The position numbers were made by a program, and so were the translations under genes. From JAZNOL01 sp045580815 (lineage in GTDB: Bacteria; Bacillota; Clostridia; RUG12999): a DNA stretch of 35,982 nt. Positions 1 to 7,424 of this stretch are shown piece by piece (position 1 is the first letter of the stretch; every line of letters begins with the position of its first letter). The DNA lies in assembly GCA_045580815.1 (NCBI GenBank), contig JAZNOL010000041.1:1-35982 (forward strand), given 5' to 3'. The notes beneath the pieces are model-generated. The model ran no database searches. It had not been told where the DNA came from and was given only the letters and a program-made list of their open reading frames with translations.

Positions 1-853
1 TCATATCCGCCATATCACCCAGAGTGTGATGAATAAGGCGATAACGCTCGTCATCCTCAAGCTCGGACATTACGCCTGTGTAATCGCCTGCACCGAACTC
101 GTGCATACTGCGCATTGTCTGGTCAATTGCATCATCGGCAATTGTTGCGGCATTTACAACAGTAGGCACTCCAAGAGCAATCACCGGAACGCCTGTCAGG
201 TCAGCAGTTATGCCTTTGCGACGGTTTCCTACGCCGGAGCCCGGGTGAATACCTGTGTCCGCAAGCTGAATTGTTTTGCCCACATGTTTTGTACTGCGTG
301 AAGCAAGAGCATCAATAACAATAACTGCCGCCGGTTTTATTTTTTCGCAAACAGCTTGCACAATTTCACCGGTTTCAATGCCGGTGTTGCCTAAAACTCC
401 GGGAGCAACAGCACAGACTGAACGCTGGTTTTGTTCAAGGGCAGAGGGCAAAAATTCAAAAAGGTGACGCGTAATATCAAGTTTTGAAACAGTTTTCGGA
501 CCAAGAGCATCGGGAGTTATGTCCTTGTTTCCGAGTCCAACAACAAAAATGGGTGCATCGGGTTTTACACTATGTTGCCTCAGCATTGAAGATATGTGAC
601 GTGAAAGAACAGTTTCTGCTGTTTCGTCGGTAAAATCGGGAGATATGTTTTCTATTTCCAGAGTTATATAATTGCCCTTCTTTTTTTGCAGAAGTTTTTC
701 GCCGTTTTCATTGGTTATACGAACGTGAGTTATGTTTATGTTGTTTTGACGGCTATTTTCGGTTTCAATCCCGTCGGGCAGGTCAGATTTCGGTGCATCG
801 CCCACATAATATTCGTGAGCTTCAAGGGCGAGGTCTGTGTTGATTGTACGCAT
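1..853 (-). CDS. gpr: GPR endopeptidase (germination protease), 3' end outside window
   Basis: Read on the minus strand, an open frame of 284 codons starts at ATG 851-853 and runs off the left edge without a stop. The start follows an AAAGGA ribosome binding site. The protein begins MRTINTDLALEAHEYY, which matches the TDLAxE region where GPR zymogens are processed; the stretch before it is only about five residues, so the propeptide looks very short. Further segments typical of the family are PIFVVGLGNKDITPDALGP, VIVIDALASRS and TGIHPGSGVGNRRKGIT. GPR is the aspartic-type protease that degrades small acid-soluble spore proteins during germination, so the organism should form endospores. The gene stands apart from the operon to its right, separated by 492 non-coding bases. 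I am confident of the family; processing is inferred. Confidence 0.93.
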   Translation of the reverse strand, partial: MRTINTDLALEAHEYYVGDAPKSDLPDGIETENSRQNNINITHVRITNENGEKLLQKKKGNYITLEIENISPDFTDETAETVLSRHISSMLRQHSVKPDAPIFVVGLGNKDITPDALGPKTVSKLDITRHLFEFLPSALEQNQRSVCAVAPGVLGNTGIETGEIVQAVCEKIKPAAVIVIDALASRSTKHVGKTIQLADTGIHPGSGVGNRRKGITADLTGVPVIALGVPTVVNAATIADDAIDQTMRSMHEFGAGDYTGVMSELEDDERYRLIHHTLGDMADM

Positions 854-895
854 ATTCTAAAATCCTTTCAATAAAAAAGTTGGATTGTACTATCC

Positions 896-1017
896 CTTGC
901 CTCCACTTGTCAGGGGAGGTGGCAAAACCGAAGGTTTTGACGGAGGGGTAGTTTTCAGGTTCTCTCCCTCCGTCTTTGCCTACAGCAAATCCACCTCCCT
1001 CGTCAGAGGGAGGCAAG
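896..1017. repeat. Inverted-repeat element, type 1 (CTTGCCTCC arms)
   Basis: A 52-base arm at 896-947 (starts CTTGCCTCC, ends GACGGAGGG) recurs as an imperfect reverse complement at 966-1017, with an 18-base centre. Each arm has its own internal small palindrome (for example GGTTTTG facing CAAAACC). The whole can fold into a long GC-rich hairpin. It encodes no transposase, which fits a miniature, non-autonomous mobile or REP-like element. I infer that it is a dispersed family; only one copy of this type is in the window. Confidence 0.7.
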
Positions 1018-1114
1018 AGTAGGTGCGAACTTTGGTATTTCTTGCCGAACGTCATTTTCCTAAATACGAGAGGGTCGCGATGTGACAAGGGGATGTTTGT
1101 CCAATAAGGTGTAT

Positions 1115-1142
1115 AAAAAAGACTGTAAAAAATTTTACAGTC
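1115..1142 (-). terminator. Rho-independent terminator of the yqfC-rsmI operon
   Basis: Read on the minus strand, GACTGTAAAA pairs with TTTTACAGTC and is followed directly by TTTTTT (plus-strand A run at 1115-1120). It lies about 200 bases past the rsmI stop, beyond the type 2 repeat element, and is the first good terminator for that operon. A 13-base copy of one arm recurs at 1309-1321, nearer to rsmI. Confidence 0.65.
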
Positions 1143-1164
1143 AAACTACAGATAAAACACTTTC

Positions 1165-1278
1165 CACCTCATCCGACGGCTACGCCGCCACCTTCTCCTC
1201 AAGGAGAAGGCTCATGGAATTACACCAACCATAGGCTTCCCCTTGAGGGGAAGCTGTCACGAAGTGACTGATGAGGTG
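1165..1278. repeat. Inverted-repeat element, type 2 (CACCTCATC outward)
   Basis: The element starts CACCTCATC and ends GATGAGGTG. Its two halves are inverted copies of a roughly 45-50 base unit, each with its own hairpins (CTTCTCC/GGAGAAG and CTTCCCC/GGGGAAG, GTCAC/GTGAC). Related units occur at 5996-6147 and 11824-11940, where the halves face the opposite way. There is no open frame. I take it to be a miniature mobile or REP-like element. Confidence 0.75.
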
Positions 1279-1345
1279 TAAAAGGGATTTATCTTAAATT
1301 TGATTTTGAAATTTTACAGTCTTATTATTTGTTTAAAAGAAAAAA

Positions 1346-2170
1346 TTATACTTTAAGCTGTGCGTATGCATCACGCTTTGAAATTCCTTTATCCTTTGCG
1401 GCGGCTTTGAGAGCATCTTTGTCGCTCATGCCTGCATCAAGATATTTTTTATAAATTTCTTCCAAAGGTTCATCGGAAATTTCATTTGCAGGCTCGTCCG
1501 CACCTTTTATAACAAGCACAAATTCGCCTTTTGGCGGTGTTTCCTCATATTTTTCAATCGCCTGAGAAATTGTAAGCCGCACAGTTTCCTCGTGAGTTTT
1601 TGTCAGCTCTCTGCAAAGAGAAATTTCACGGTCACCTAAAATGGCAAGCATATCTTTAAGTGTAGATAAAAGCTTGTGGGGTGCTTCGTAAAAAATAAGT
1701 GTGTCGGTGTAGTTTTTGACGCTTAAAAGATGCTCTTTGCGTGCAGTTTTGTTTACGGTTAAAAAACCCTGAAAGCTAAATCTGCCGGTGGGTTTGCCCG
1801 AAACTGTAAGTGCCGTTATTACGGCACATGCACCGGGAAGAGGCACCACATCAATATTTTCTTCAATGCACTGACACACAAGCATTTCGCCCGGGTCGCT
1901 GATGGCAGGAGTGCCCGCATCAGTAACAAGAGCAACGCTTTTGCCGTCTTTGAGCATTTTTATGATTTCCTCGCCCCTCTGGCGTTTGTTATGCTCAAAA
2001 TAGCTTATCATCGGTTTTTTGATTTCAAAATGATTAAGCAAAGTCAAACTTCGGCGTGTATCCTCGGCGGCAACAATGTCAACCTCACGCAGAATACGAA
2101 GCGTGCGCAGAGTTATATCTTCAAGATTGCCGATAGGTGTGGGGCATAAATAAAGTTTTCCCTGACACAT
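1346..2170 (-). CDS. rsmI: 16S rRNA (cytidine(1402)-2'-O)-methyltransferase
   Basis: The 274-residue protein has the full set of RsmI/tetrapyrrole-methylase-fold motifs: PTPIGNLEDIT near residue 11, AEDTR near 35, SYFEHN near 56, VTDAGTPAISDPG near 81 and a PGACAVITAL segment near 110. RsmI uses S-adenosylmethionine to 2'-O-methylate C1402 in the decoding centre of 16S rRNA. The length is normal for the family. The ATG start has a GGGAGA site that lies inside the last codons of the upstream transporter gene, only 3 bases away, so translation is probably coupled. It is the last gene of the yqfC operon. The C-terminal tail (KDALKAAAKDKGISKRDAYA) is the usual helical extension. Confidence 0.96.
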   Translation of the reverse strand: MCQGKLYLCPTPIGNLEDITLRTLRILREVDIVAAEDTRRSLTLLNHFEIKKPMISYFEHNKRQRGEEIIKMLKDGKSVALVTDAGTPAISDPGEMLVCQCIEENIDVVPLPGACAVITALTVSGKPTGRFSFQGFLTVNKTARKEHLLSVKNYTDTLIFYEAPHKLLSTLKDMLAILGDREISLCRELTKTHEETVRLTISQAIEKYEETPPKGEFVLVIKGADEPANEISDEPLEEIYKKYLDAGMSDKDALKAAAKDKGISKRDAYAQLKV

Positions 2171-2173
2171 GAT

Positions 2174-2791
2174 TTATTCTCCCTGTTTTTTTGTGCCAAA
2201 TGCTGAGCCGATTGCAAACAGCATTCCGCCGATTGCGTTGCCGGCAATGGCAATAAGTATGTAAACAAGTGCCTTGCCATATGTGACAGGGTCAGTAAAT
2301 CCAAGTGCAAAATAAAACATATTTGCAATAGAGTGTTCAAATCCTGCAAGAATAAACACCGGTACGCAAAACAGCATTGCAAGATATTTTGCGGCGTTTG
2401 TTTTTTTCTTGTATTCGTCAACGGCAATAAACATGAGCGCACCGCACAAAATTGCCGCAAAAAATGTTTTTAAATAATCAGCAGAAATTTTTGTTGCGCA
2501 GATTTCAATTGCTTTTTCGCGGTAAGGCATTGAGCTTACAAGAAGTGCAACAAGTGCCGTGCCGATGAAATTGCCTAAAATTGTCAAAGCAACCTCGCCT
2601 ATGTACGCAGGCTTGTTAAAGGGTATGTAACCAACTTTGCCGGTATAAAGACCAAGCCCGAACTCGCAGATTGTAAAAAGACCAAGTGTGAACAGAAGTG
2701 CACCGATGTATTTGTTGTCGCAGGCAAGAAAAACACTGCCACCGACACCTATCATACATCCGCCCATGATTGATTTTAAAAATTTTTCCAT
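2174..2791 (-). CDS. Formate/nitrite transporter (FNT) family protein, compact
   Basis: The 205-residue, strongly hydrophobic protein has about six membrane segments. It carries FNT signatures: a GLYTGKVGY segment where the family has its first half-helix loop, GNFIGTAL, AGFEHSIANMFYFALG with the central pore histidine, and GNAIGG near the end. FNT proteins are pentameric channels for formate, nitrite, hydrosulfide or lactate in the cell membrane. Most members are 250-285 residues; this one has a very short N-terminus and short loops but no missing core segment that I can see. The ATG is preceded by AAAGGAG. It lies 27 bases after mntP in the same operon. The substrate cannot be read from the sequence; formate is plausible in a fermenter. 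Confidence 0.88.
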   Translation of the reverse strand: MEKFLKSIMGGCMIGVGGSVFLACDNKYIGALLFTLGLFTICEFGLGLYTGKVGYIPFNKPAYIGEVALTILGNFIGTALVALLVSSMPYREKAIEICATKISADYLKTFFAAILCGALMFIAVDEYKKKTNAAKYLAMLFCVPVFILAGFEHSIANMFYFALGFTDPVTYGKALVYILIAIAGNAIGGMLFAIGSAFGTKKQGE

Positions 2792-2818
2792 ACTTATTTC
2801 TCCTTTGTATAAATGTAC

Positions 2819-3397
2819 TTAAAAACTCAAAATTCCAAGATGTTCAAACAAAATTTTCAGTCCTATAAGAATAAGCACAACGCCGCCGAAAATTTCAGCT
2901 TTGCTTTTGTATTTCGCACCGAATTTATTGCCCAGAAGAACTCCGGCAATACAGATGACAAAGGTTGTAAGACCGATTGCACCGCATGAGGGCAGAATTG
3001 CAACATTCAGACAGGCAAATGAAATTCCTGCCGCAAGTGCATCTATGCTTGTGGCAACGGACAGAATTATCAGTTCTTTTATATCAAAACTGCTGATTTT
3101 GCATCCGTTTTTATCGCAATCATCTTCGCCAAAGGCTTCTTTTATCATTTTTACACCGATGAATGAAAGAAGAACAAAGGCGATCCAATGGTCAAATCGC
3201 TCAATATAGGTTGAAAACTGAATCCCAAGTGCCCAGCCCATAAGAGGCATAAGTGCCTGAAAAACGCCGAAAGAAAGGGCGATTATAACAGCATGTCCGT
3301 AATTTATACGCCGCATTGAAAGACCCTTGCACATTGCAACCGCAAAGGCATCCATTGAAAGTCCTACGGCTATAACCATAAGTTCCCAGAAACTCAA
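2819..3397 (-). CDS. mntP: Manganese efflux pump MntP
   Basis: The 192-residue membrane protein has six predicted helices and the duplicated MntP signatures GLSMDAFAVAMCKG near residue 12 and SVATSIDALAAGISF near 113, each with the conserved Asp used for Mn(II) transport. Length equals the family norm. The start is a TTG (3395-3397) eight bases after GGAGG. That ribosome binding site lies inside the last codons of phoH, whose stop is two bases away, so the two genes are translationally coupled. mntP is often preceded by a manganese (yybP-ykoY) riboswitch; there is no room for one here, so it probably follows operon control. The insert KEAFGEDDCDKNGCK is a cytosolic loop rich in possible metal ligands. 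Confidence 0.94.
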   Translation of the reverse strand: MSFWELMVIAVGLSMDAFAVAMCKGLSMRRINYGHAVIIALSFGVFQALMPLMGWALGIQFSTYIERFDHWIAFVLLSFIGVKMIKEAFGEDDCDKNGCKISSFDIKELIILSVATSIDALAAGISFACLNVAILPSCGAIGLTTFVICIAGVLLGNKFGAKYKSKAEIFGGVVLILIGLKILFEHLGILSF

Positions 3398-3399
3398 AA

Positions 3400-4374
3400 T
3401 TAATTCCTCCGTTTGTCAGCAAGTTTTGAAGTTTCGCTTTTTTCATAAGCTTTAATAATCTTTTGTACAAGCGGATGGCGAACAACGTCTTTTTCGCTGA
3501 ACCGTGAAAAATTAATGCCATCAATATTTTTAAGCACACGCATTGCATCTTTTAGCCCCGAAAATACGCCACCGGGCAGGTCAATCTGCGTAATGTCACC
3601 TGTTACAACGGCTTTTGAACCAAATCCGATACGTGTTAAAAACATTTTCATTTGCTGGGGAGTGGTGTTCTGTGCCTCATCAAGAATGATAAACGCATCG
3701 TCAAGTGTTCTGCCTCGCATATAAGCAAGCGGTGCAACCTCAACAGCACCTCGTTCTACGTTGCGCTGATAGTTTTCATAGCCCATTGTATCATAAAGTG
3801 CATCGTAAAGAGGACGCAGATAAGGGTCGATTTTTGTTTGCAGATCCCCGGGCAGAAACCCTAATTTTTCGCCTGCTTCAACAGCAGGACGTGTTAAAAT
3901 AATGCGGTTTACTTCTTTGTTGCGAAAGGCTTTTACAGCCATTGCAACGGCAAGATAGGTTTTTCCCGTGCCGGCAGGTCCGATACCGAAAGTCACCGTA
4001 TTTTCGGCAATTGCATCGACATATGCTTTCTGACCGACGGTTTTTGCCTTGATGGGCTTGCCCTTTGAGCTGATGCAAACAATATCATCACCATAGGTTG
4101 AAAGATGGTTTTCCATGCCGTCTTTAACCATTGAAATTGTATAGATAATATTCTGCTCGGTAAGGGTTTCACCCTTGCCGGCAAGCATTAAAAGCTGCGT
4201 AAGAACTTTTTCTGCCAAAACGGTGTTTTCTTCGTCGCCTTCAATTTTAAGAGCACTGTCACGGCTGATGATTTTAACACCCAGCTCACGTTCAATAATT
4301 TTTATGTTTTCGTCATAACTGCCGAAAAGATTAATAATGCTGCCCTCGTCAGCCGCCTGCATTATCTTTTCCAA
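3400..4374 (-). CDS. phoH: PhoH family protein (ATPase)
   Basis: The PhoH core is clear: Walker A GPAGTGKTYLAVAMAV, then RPAVEAGEKLGFLPGDL, Walker B-like FIILDEAQNTTPQQMKMFLTR and TGDITQIDLP. PhoH proteins are RNA-linked NTPases of the phosphate-starvation type, located in the cytosol. I place the start at TTG 4372-4374, giving 324 residues (B. subtilis PhoH is similar in length), because GAGGAGG lies nine bases upstream; the next in-frame ATG (4360-4362) is about 21 bases from that site, and upstream ATGs have none. The gene overlaps the end of yqfD by 26 bases. The order yqfC-yqfD-phoH is the one known from Bacillus and other spore-formers, but here mntP follows instead of yqfF and ybeY. 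Confidence 0.93.
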   Translation of the reverse strand: MEKIMQAADEGSIINLFGSYDENIKIIERELGVKIISRDSALKIEGDEENTVLAEKVLTQLLMLAGKGETLTEQNIIYTISMVKDGMENHLSTYGDDIVCISSKGKPIKAKTVGQKAYVDAIAENTVTFGIGPAGTGKTYLAVAMAVKAFRNKEVNRIILTRPAVEAGEKLGFLPGDLQTKIDPYLRPLYDALYDTMGYENYQRNVERGAVEVAPLAYMRGRTLDDAFIILDEAQNTTPQQMKMFLTRIGFGSKAVVTGDITQIDLPGGVFSGLKDAMRVLKNIDGINFSRFSEKDVVRHPLVQKIIKAYEKSETSKLADKRRN

Positions 4375-5566
4375 CTGTTTCTTCCTCCTCAATAGGTATC
4401 TTCTGTGCAATATCCGTGTTACATTTTGCATCAAGAATAACTTCAACAATATCGGGTGAAATGTCCCTCACGGTAAAATTCACCTCTTTTATAATACCAT
4501 TTTTTAATCCGTTTTGCAAGTCTTTTTTCAGATATTCTTTTGCTTCTTCAATAATTTGACTTTTTTCATAAGTTACAACCCGTGATTTTGTTTCGTAATA
4601 TGTATTTTTAACAATTGAAACAGGAAAATACAGATTTCCGATGTGAAGCGGAAATTTTTGTTTTTCCGACTCAAAATTTTCAAACTGACCGCCTATGGGA
4701 GGAATTAAAAATTCGTTTTTTCCAAAGACAATGCCGGGGCTTTTTTTAAGCCGTCCGCTTCGCACCGGTTTTTCTTCAGAAAGAAGATACTGCTGTGAAA
4801 TGCGTTTTTCAACATCTGCCATAATCACGGCATCGCTGTGCACACTGCGGTATCCGACCATTTTGCTGTCATAAATTCCGCTTACAAGAAGCTGCCCTTT
4901 TGTAACATACATACCTTTTTCAAGGCTGCTTCTGCCCTCATGAACAACAGGATATGTTATAGTGCCGGTTTCGGCGGCAATAATATTGCAGGGCTTGGTG
5001 GTGTCGGTCATGTCGGGAATAGGTGCAGCGGTGCGGTAATCCACAATGATTTTTGTGCCCTTTTTTTCAGGCCATATCCACGAAAGCTCAGGAGAAAGGG
5101 CAAGCATTTGTTTTTGCACCGTATCGGGATTTAGCTTTTTTATTGCGGCACCGTAATAAACCCCGCAATGTTCAAGTCTGCTGCGGAGCACCTCGTGAGA
5201 AATTTCGCCCTCGCCGTCAATTTCAATATACCACACATGAGAGCATAGAAAAACCGTTAAAAAAATAAACGAAAAAACGCCCACAACAAGCCCTTTGCGT
5301 GAAATGAATCTGGAAAACGAAAAAGGAAACCCTCGTTTAGATATTATATGCACACGGGAGCCTGTTTTTTTACATACACTTTTGAGCGAGAAAAACTGCA
5401 TGGGCGGAATGTCAAAAACAAGCTGACCGCTGTCGTTTAAGCTAATGTTTCGGATTTCGATTTTGCGATGGTTGCAGGCGTTTAAAAAATTGCCGCAGTC
5501 ACGGCAGGTTGCACGCACACGCACATTGCCCGAAATAAATTTAAAAATATCAGTTATACATATCAT
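4349..5566 (-). CDS. yqfD: Sporulation protein YqfD
   Basis: The 405-residue protein matches YqfD: an N-terminal cytosolic part containing CRDCGNFLNACNHRKI, a membrane helix near residues 92-110 (KGLVVGVFSFIFLTVFLCS), then a large outer domain with WIWPEKKGTKIIVDYRT and KGQLLVSG. In Bacillus yqfD is expressed in the mother cell under sigma-E and its product supports forespore development (family knowledge). The ATG at 5564-5566 overlaps the end of yqfC by 17 bases, with GAGGT just upstream. The last 26 bases overlap phoH. Nothing unusual is seen in its length or frame. Confidence 0.93.
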   Translation of the reverse strand: MICITDIFKFISGNVRVRATCRDCGNFLNACNHRKIEIRNISLNDSGQLVFDIPPMQFFSLKSVCKKTGSRVHIISKRGFPFSFSRFISRKGLVVGVFSFIFLTVFLCSHVWYIEIDGEGEISHEVLRSRLEHCGVYYGAAIKKLNPDTVQKQMLALSPELSWIWPEKKGTKIIVDYRTAAPIPDMTDTTKPCNIIAAETGTITYPVVHEGRSSLEKGMYVTKGQLLVSGIYDSKMVGYRSVHSDAVIMADVEKRISQQYLLSEEKPVRSGRLKKSPGIVFGKNEFLIPPIGGQFENFESEKQKFPLHIGNLYFPVSIVKNTYYETKSRVVTYEKSQIIEEAKEYLKKDLQNGLKNGIIKEVNFTVRDISPDIVEVILDAKCNTDIAQKIPIEEEETVGKDNAGG

Positions 5567-5843
5567 ATTTTACCTCAGAAATTTTCCCCTTAAGCTTTAA
5601 GCTTTCGGGAGAAATTGTGCATATTTCAAGATTTTCTCCTTTGATTTGCAGAATAAAAAGCGGCGAAGAAAGCTGGACTATTTGCGATGAATATTCAAGT
5701 ATATCGTCAAACCCGTCAACGGTCATTTCCTCGTTTTCGCATATGTTTACAAAAAGTCCGGCACCTATTACGGATTTTTGCACGTGAAGCACATCAGCAA
5801 GCAGTTTTTTTGCACGGACAGCCGTCTTGTTTTTACGTTTCAC
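5550..5843 (-). CDS. yqfC: Sporulation protein YqfC
   Basis: This 97-residue protein belongs to the YabP/YqfC family: a basic N-terminus (MKRKNKTAVRAKKLLADVL) followed by a beta-rich domain with GAGLFVNICENEEMTVDGF and LEYSSQIVQL. It is the small partner encoded directly before yqfD in spore-formers and is expressed in the mother cell during sporulation. The start is GTG 5841-5843 with GGAGGGAG about eleven bases upstream. It is the first gene of the operon reaching down to rsmI. Its promoter should lie at about 5850-5940; I see no match good enough to call. Confidence 0.92.
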   Translation of the reverse strand: MKRKNKTAVRAKKLLADVLHVQKSVIGAGLFVNICENEEMTVDGFDDILEYSSQIVQLSSPLFILQIKGENLEICTISPESLKLKGKISEVKYDMYN

Positions 5844-5995
5844 TGTAATTAAGCCTCCCTCCGCTGTATATTTAAATTTATGCCGCAGATAACATAATAA
5901 TGAATATATAATGCATAACTATTAACAAAAAGATTGTATACAGCAGATTTTTATATAATTATAGTCGTGTACGATGTATGGATGTATTTTCACAG

Positions 5996-6147
5996 CAAAG
6001 GCTTCCCCCTGGAGGGGAAGCTGTCATGCGAATGCATGACTGATGAGGGGATGCATAACAAAAGGCATGATTATAAAATGTTTTGTTTTCCACCTCATCC
6101 GAGTTTTGCTTTGCAAAACCCACCTTCCCCTCAAAGGGGAAGGCTTT
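5996..6147. repeat. Inverted-repeat element, type 2, halves facing inward
   Basis: The left unit (about 5998-6050) begins AAGGCTTCCCCC, has CTTCCCC/GGGGAAG and GTCATGCG/GCATGAC hairpins, and ends near GATGAGGGG. The right unit (about 6090-6147) is its inverted counterpart, starting CCACCTCATCC and ending GGGGAAGGCTTT. Their order is the reverse of that at 1165-1278: here the GGCTTCCCC ends point outward. The 40-base spacer is AT-rich. Confidence 0.75.
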
Positions 6148-6205
6148 ATCGTTGCATGCTTTTAGTTATTACAAAATACCGTGCATAGTGAAAAAATTTA
6201 AGGTA

Positions 6206-6223
6206 TTTATGCCGCGGCATAAA
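6206..6223. promoter_or_regulatory. Perfect 18-bp palindrome upstream of ylbJ
   Basis: TTTATGCCGCGGCATAAA is a perfect palindrome with no loop, 46 bases before the ylbJ start. With no loop it is a poor RNA hairpin and a better candidate for a protein-binding site. Function unknown. Confidence 0.4.
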
Positions 6224-6269
6224 AATGCAAGTTTATAATATTATTTATCCAATGAAAGGAGATAAAATT

Positions 6270-7355
6270 TTGAAAGAAAAAGTAATGTCTGCCGCTGTGG
6301 TGATTTTTGCACTTGCCATGGCGGTTAAGCCTGTGGAAACGGTAGCCTCTGCACGGGCGGGAATGCAGATTTGTGCAAACTCTCTTGTGCCTGCGTTGTT
6401 CCCTTTTTTTGTATGCACATTTTTTTTAACACAGCTTGGAACTCTGACGGCGGTTTCAAAAAAATTATCAAAACTCATGAAACCGCTTTTCGGCGTAAGC
6501 GGCACAGGGGCAATGCCGTTTTTAATGGGAATTGTCGGCGGTTATCCTGTTGGTGCAAAAATTTGTGCAAAACTGACGCAAAACGGAGATTTATCAAAAA
6601 GTGAGGCAGAAAAACTGCTTGCTTTTTGCAACAACAGCGGTCCGCTTTTTGTTCTTGGTGCAGTTGGCGGTGGCATGATAGGCAACGGCAAAATGGGCTT
6701 ATGTCTTTATGTATCGCATATTATGGCGGCACTTACGGTGGCGTTTGTGCTGCGTGGTATAAAATGCAATATCAATCCGGCAAGAAGTGGAGTTATACCG
6801 GACAGCAAAGTAAGAAAAATAAACTTTGGTGAATGTTTAGGAAGCTGTATTTCCGATGCGGCAGAAAGCACGGTGAAAATCTGCGGATATGTGATTTTGT
6901 TTAAAATAATCATGGGTATTTTAAGCGGATTTGTTAAAAACAAAACGGTAATGCTTGTTTTGTATTCAGCTTTTGAAGTGTCCGGCGGATGCAGTATGGC
7001 AACGGAGATGCTGCACGCAAATCCACAGGTAATGTGCATGGCAATTTCTGCAATAATCGGCTGGTCGGGGTTTTCTGTACATATGCAGGTTTTGACGGAA
7101 ACATCATATGCAGGGCTGAAGCTTAAAAAATATTTTGCCGGTAAGCTCATAATGACGGTGCTGTCGCCGGTTTACACATTAGCAATTATGAAAATTTTGC
7201 CCTTAAAAACGGATGTGGCGGTTTTTGCATCAAATCTGCCGCAGTTGTATTCATTCGGCATAGGCACGGCACTTGTGACTGTGTGTGTTACTGTGGTGAT
7301 TACATTGGTTGTATCTGCTTTTATAAGCAGAAACAAATTTTCAAATACCTATTGA
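6270..7355 (+). CDS. ylbJ: YlbJ-like sporulation integral membrane protein
   Basis: The 361-residue, largely hydrophobic protein has eight or more membrane segments and resembles YlbJ and other nucleoside-recognition (gate) domain proteins: NSLVPALFPFFVCTFFL, GIVGGYPVGAKICAKL, LLAFCNNSGPLFVLGAVG and a late GFSVHMQVL segment. YlbJ is a spore-formation membrane protein expressed in the mother cell (family knowledge); its transported substrate is not established. I place the start at TTG 6270-6272 because AAAGGAG sits eight bases upstream; the ATG at 6225 lacks a site. It stands alone between a repeat-bearing spacer and the promoter of the next gene. It could instead be another member of the gate-domain family, but context favours YlbJ. 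Confidence 0.85.
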   Translation: MKEKVMSAAVVIFALAMAVKPVETVASARAGMQICANSLVPALFPFFVCTFFLTQLGTLTAVSKKLSKLMKPLFGVSGTGAMPFLMGIVGGYPVGAKICAKLTQNGDLSKSEAEKLLAFCNNSGPLFVLGAVGGGMIGNGKMGLCLYVSHIMAALTVAFVLRGIKCNINPARSGVIPDSKVRKINFGECLGSCISDAAESTVKICGYVILFKIIMGILSGFVKNKTVMLVLYSAFEVSGGCSMATEMLHANPQVMCMAISAIIGWSGFSVHMQVLTETSYAGLKLKKYFAGKLIMTVLSPVYTLAIMKILPLKTDVAVFASNLPQLYSFGIGTALVTVCVTVVITLVVSAFISRNKFSNTY

Positions 7356-7379
7356 CTTTTTTTATAAAAGTAGTATAAT
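7352..7379 (+). promoter_or_regulatory. Sigma-A promoter for the hydrolase-murL-murD group
   Basis: TTGACT (7352-7357) and TATAAT (7374-7379) are separated by 16 bases. The -35 box overlaps the ylbJ stop codon. It lies 45 bases before the hydrolase start at 7425. Confidence 0.75.
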
Positions 7380-7424
7380 AAAATAGTATAGTTATTTTCA
7401 TATTAATTGAAGAAGGACCGTTTT

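Larger units (their letters stand above)
854..1345. other. Non-coding region with two palindromic repeat elements
   Basis: This stretch between the gpr start and the rsmI stop holds no convincing gene. An 88-codon frame on the minus strand inside it is made largely of repeat sequence. It contains two different inverted-repeat elements (896-1017 and 1165-1278) and a minus-strand terminator (1115-1142), annotated separately. The gpr promoter must lie just right of 853, but I see no clear consensus there; a sporulation-specific sigma factor would be expected. Confidence 0.7.
5844..6269. other. Non-coding divergent intergenic region (yqfC / ylbJ)
   Basis: This region separates two divergently transcribed sporulation genes. 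It must hold both promoters, plus a type 2 repeat element (5996-6147) and an 18-base perfect palindrome (6206-6223). The 84-codon plus-strand frame in it reads through repeat sequence and is not a gene. The sides next to yqfC and ylbJ are AT-rich. Confidence 0.7.

Noticed and set aside
822..1088. 88-codon minus-strand frame upstream of gpr
   Set aside because: It overlaps the gpr start, runs through the type 1 repeat arms, has low-complexity composition and no ribosome binding site.
5934..6188. 84-codon frame in the yqfC/ylbJ spacer
   Set aside because: It consists mainly of the type 2 repeat element and has no ribosome binding site.
5850..6230. Sigma-E-type promoters for yqfC and ylbJ (GCATAAA-like -10 boxes)
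   Set aside because: GCATAAAT-like sequences occur before both genes, but no convincing -35 lies at the right distance, so I do not annotate them.
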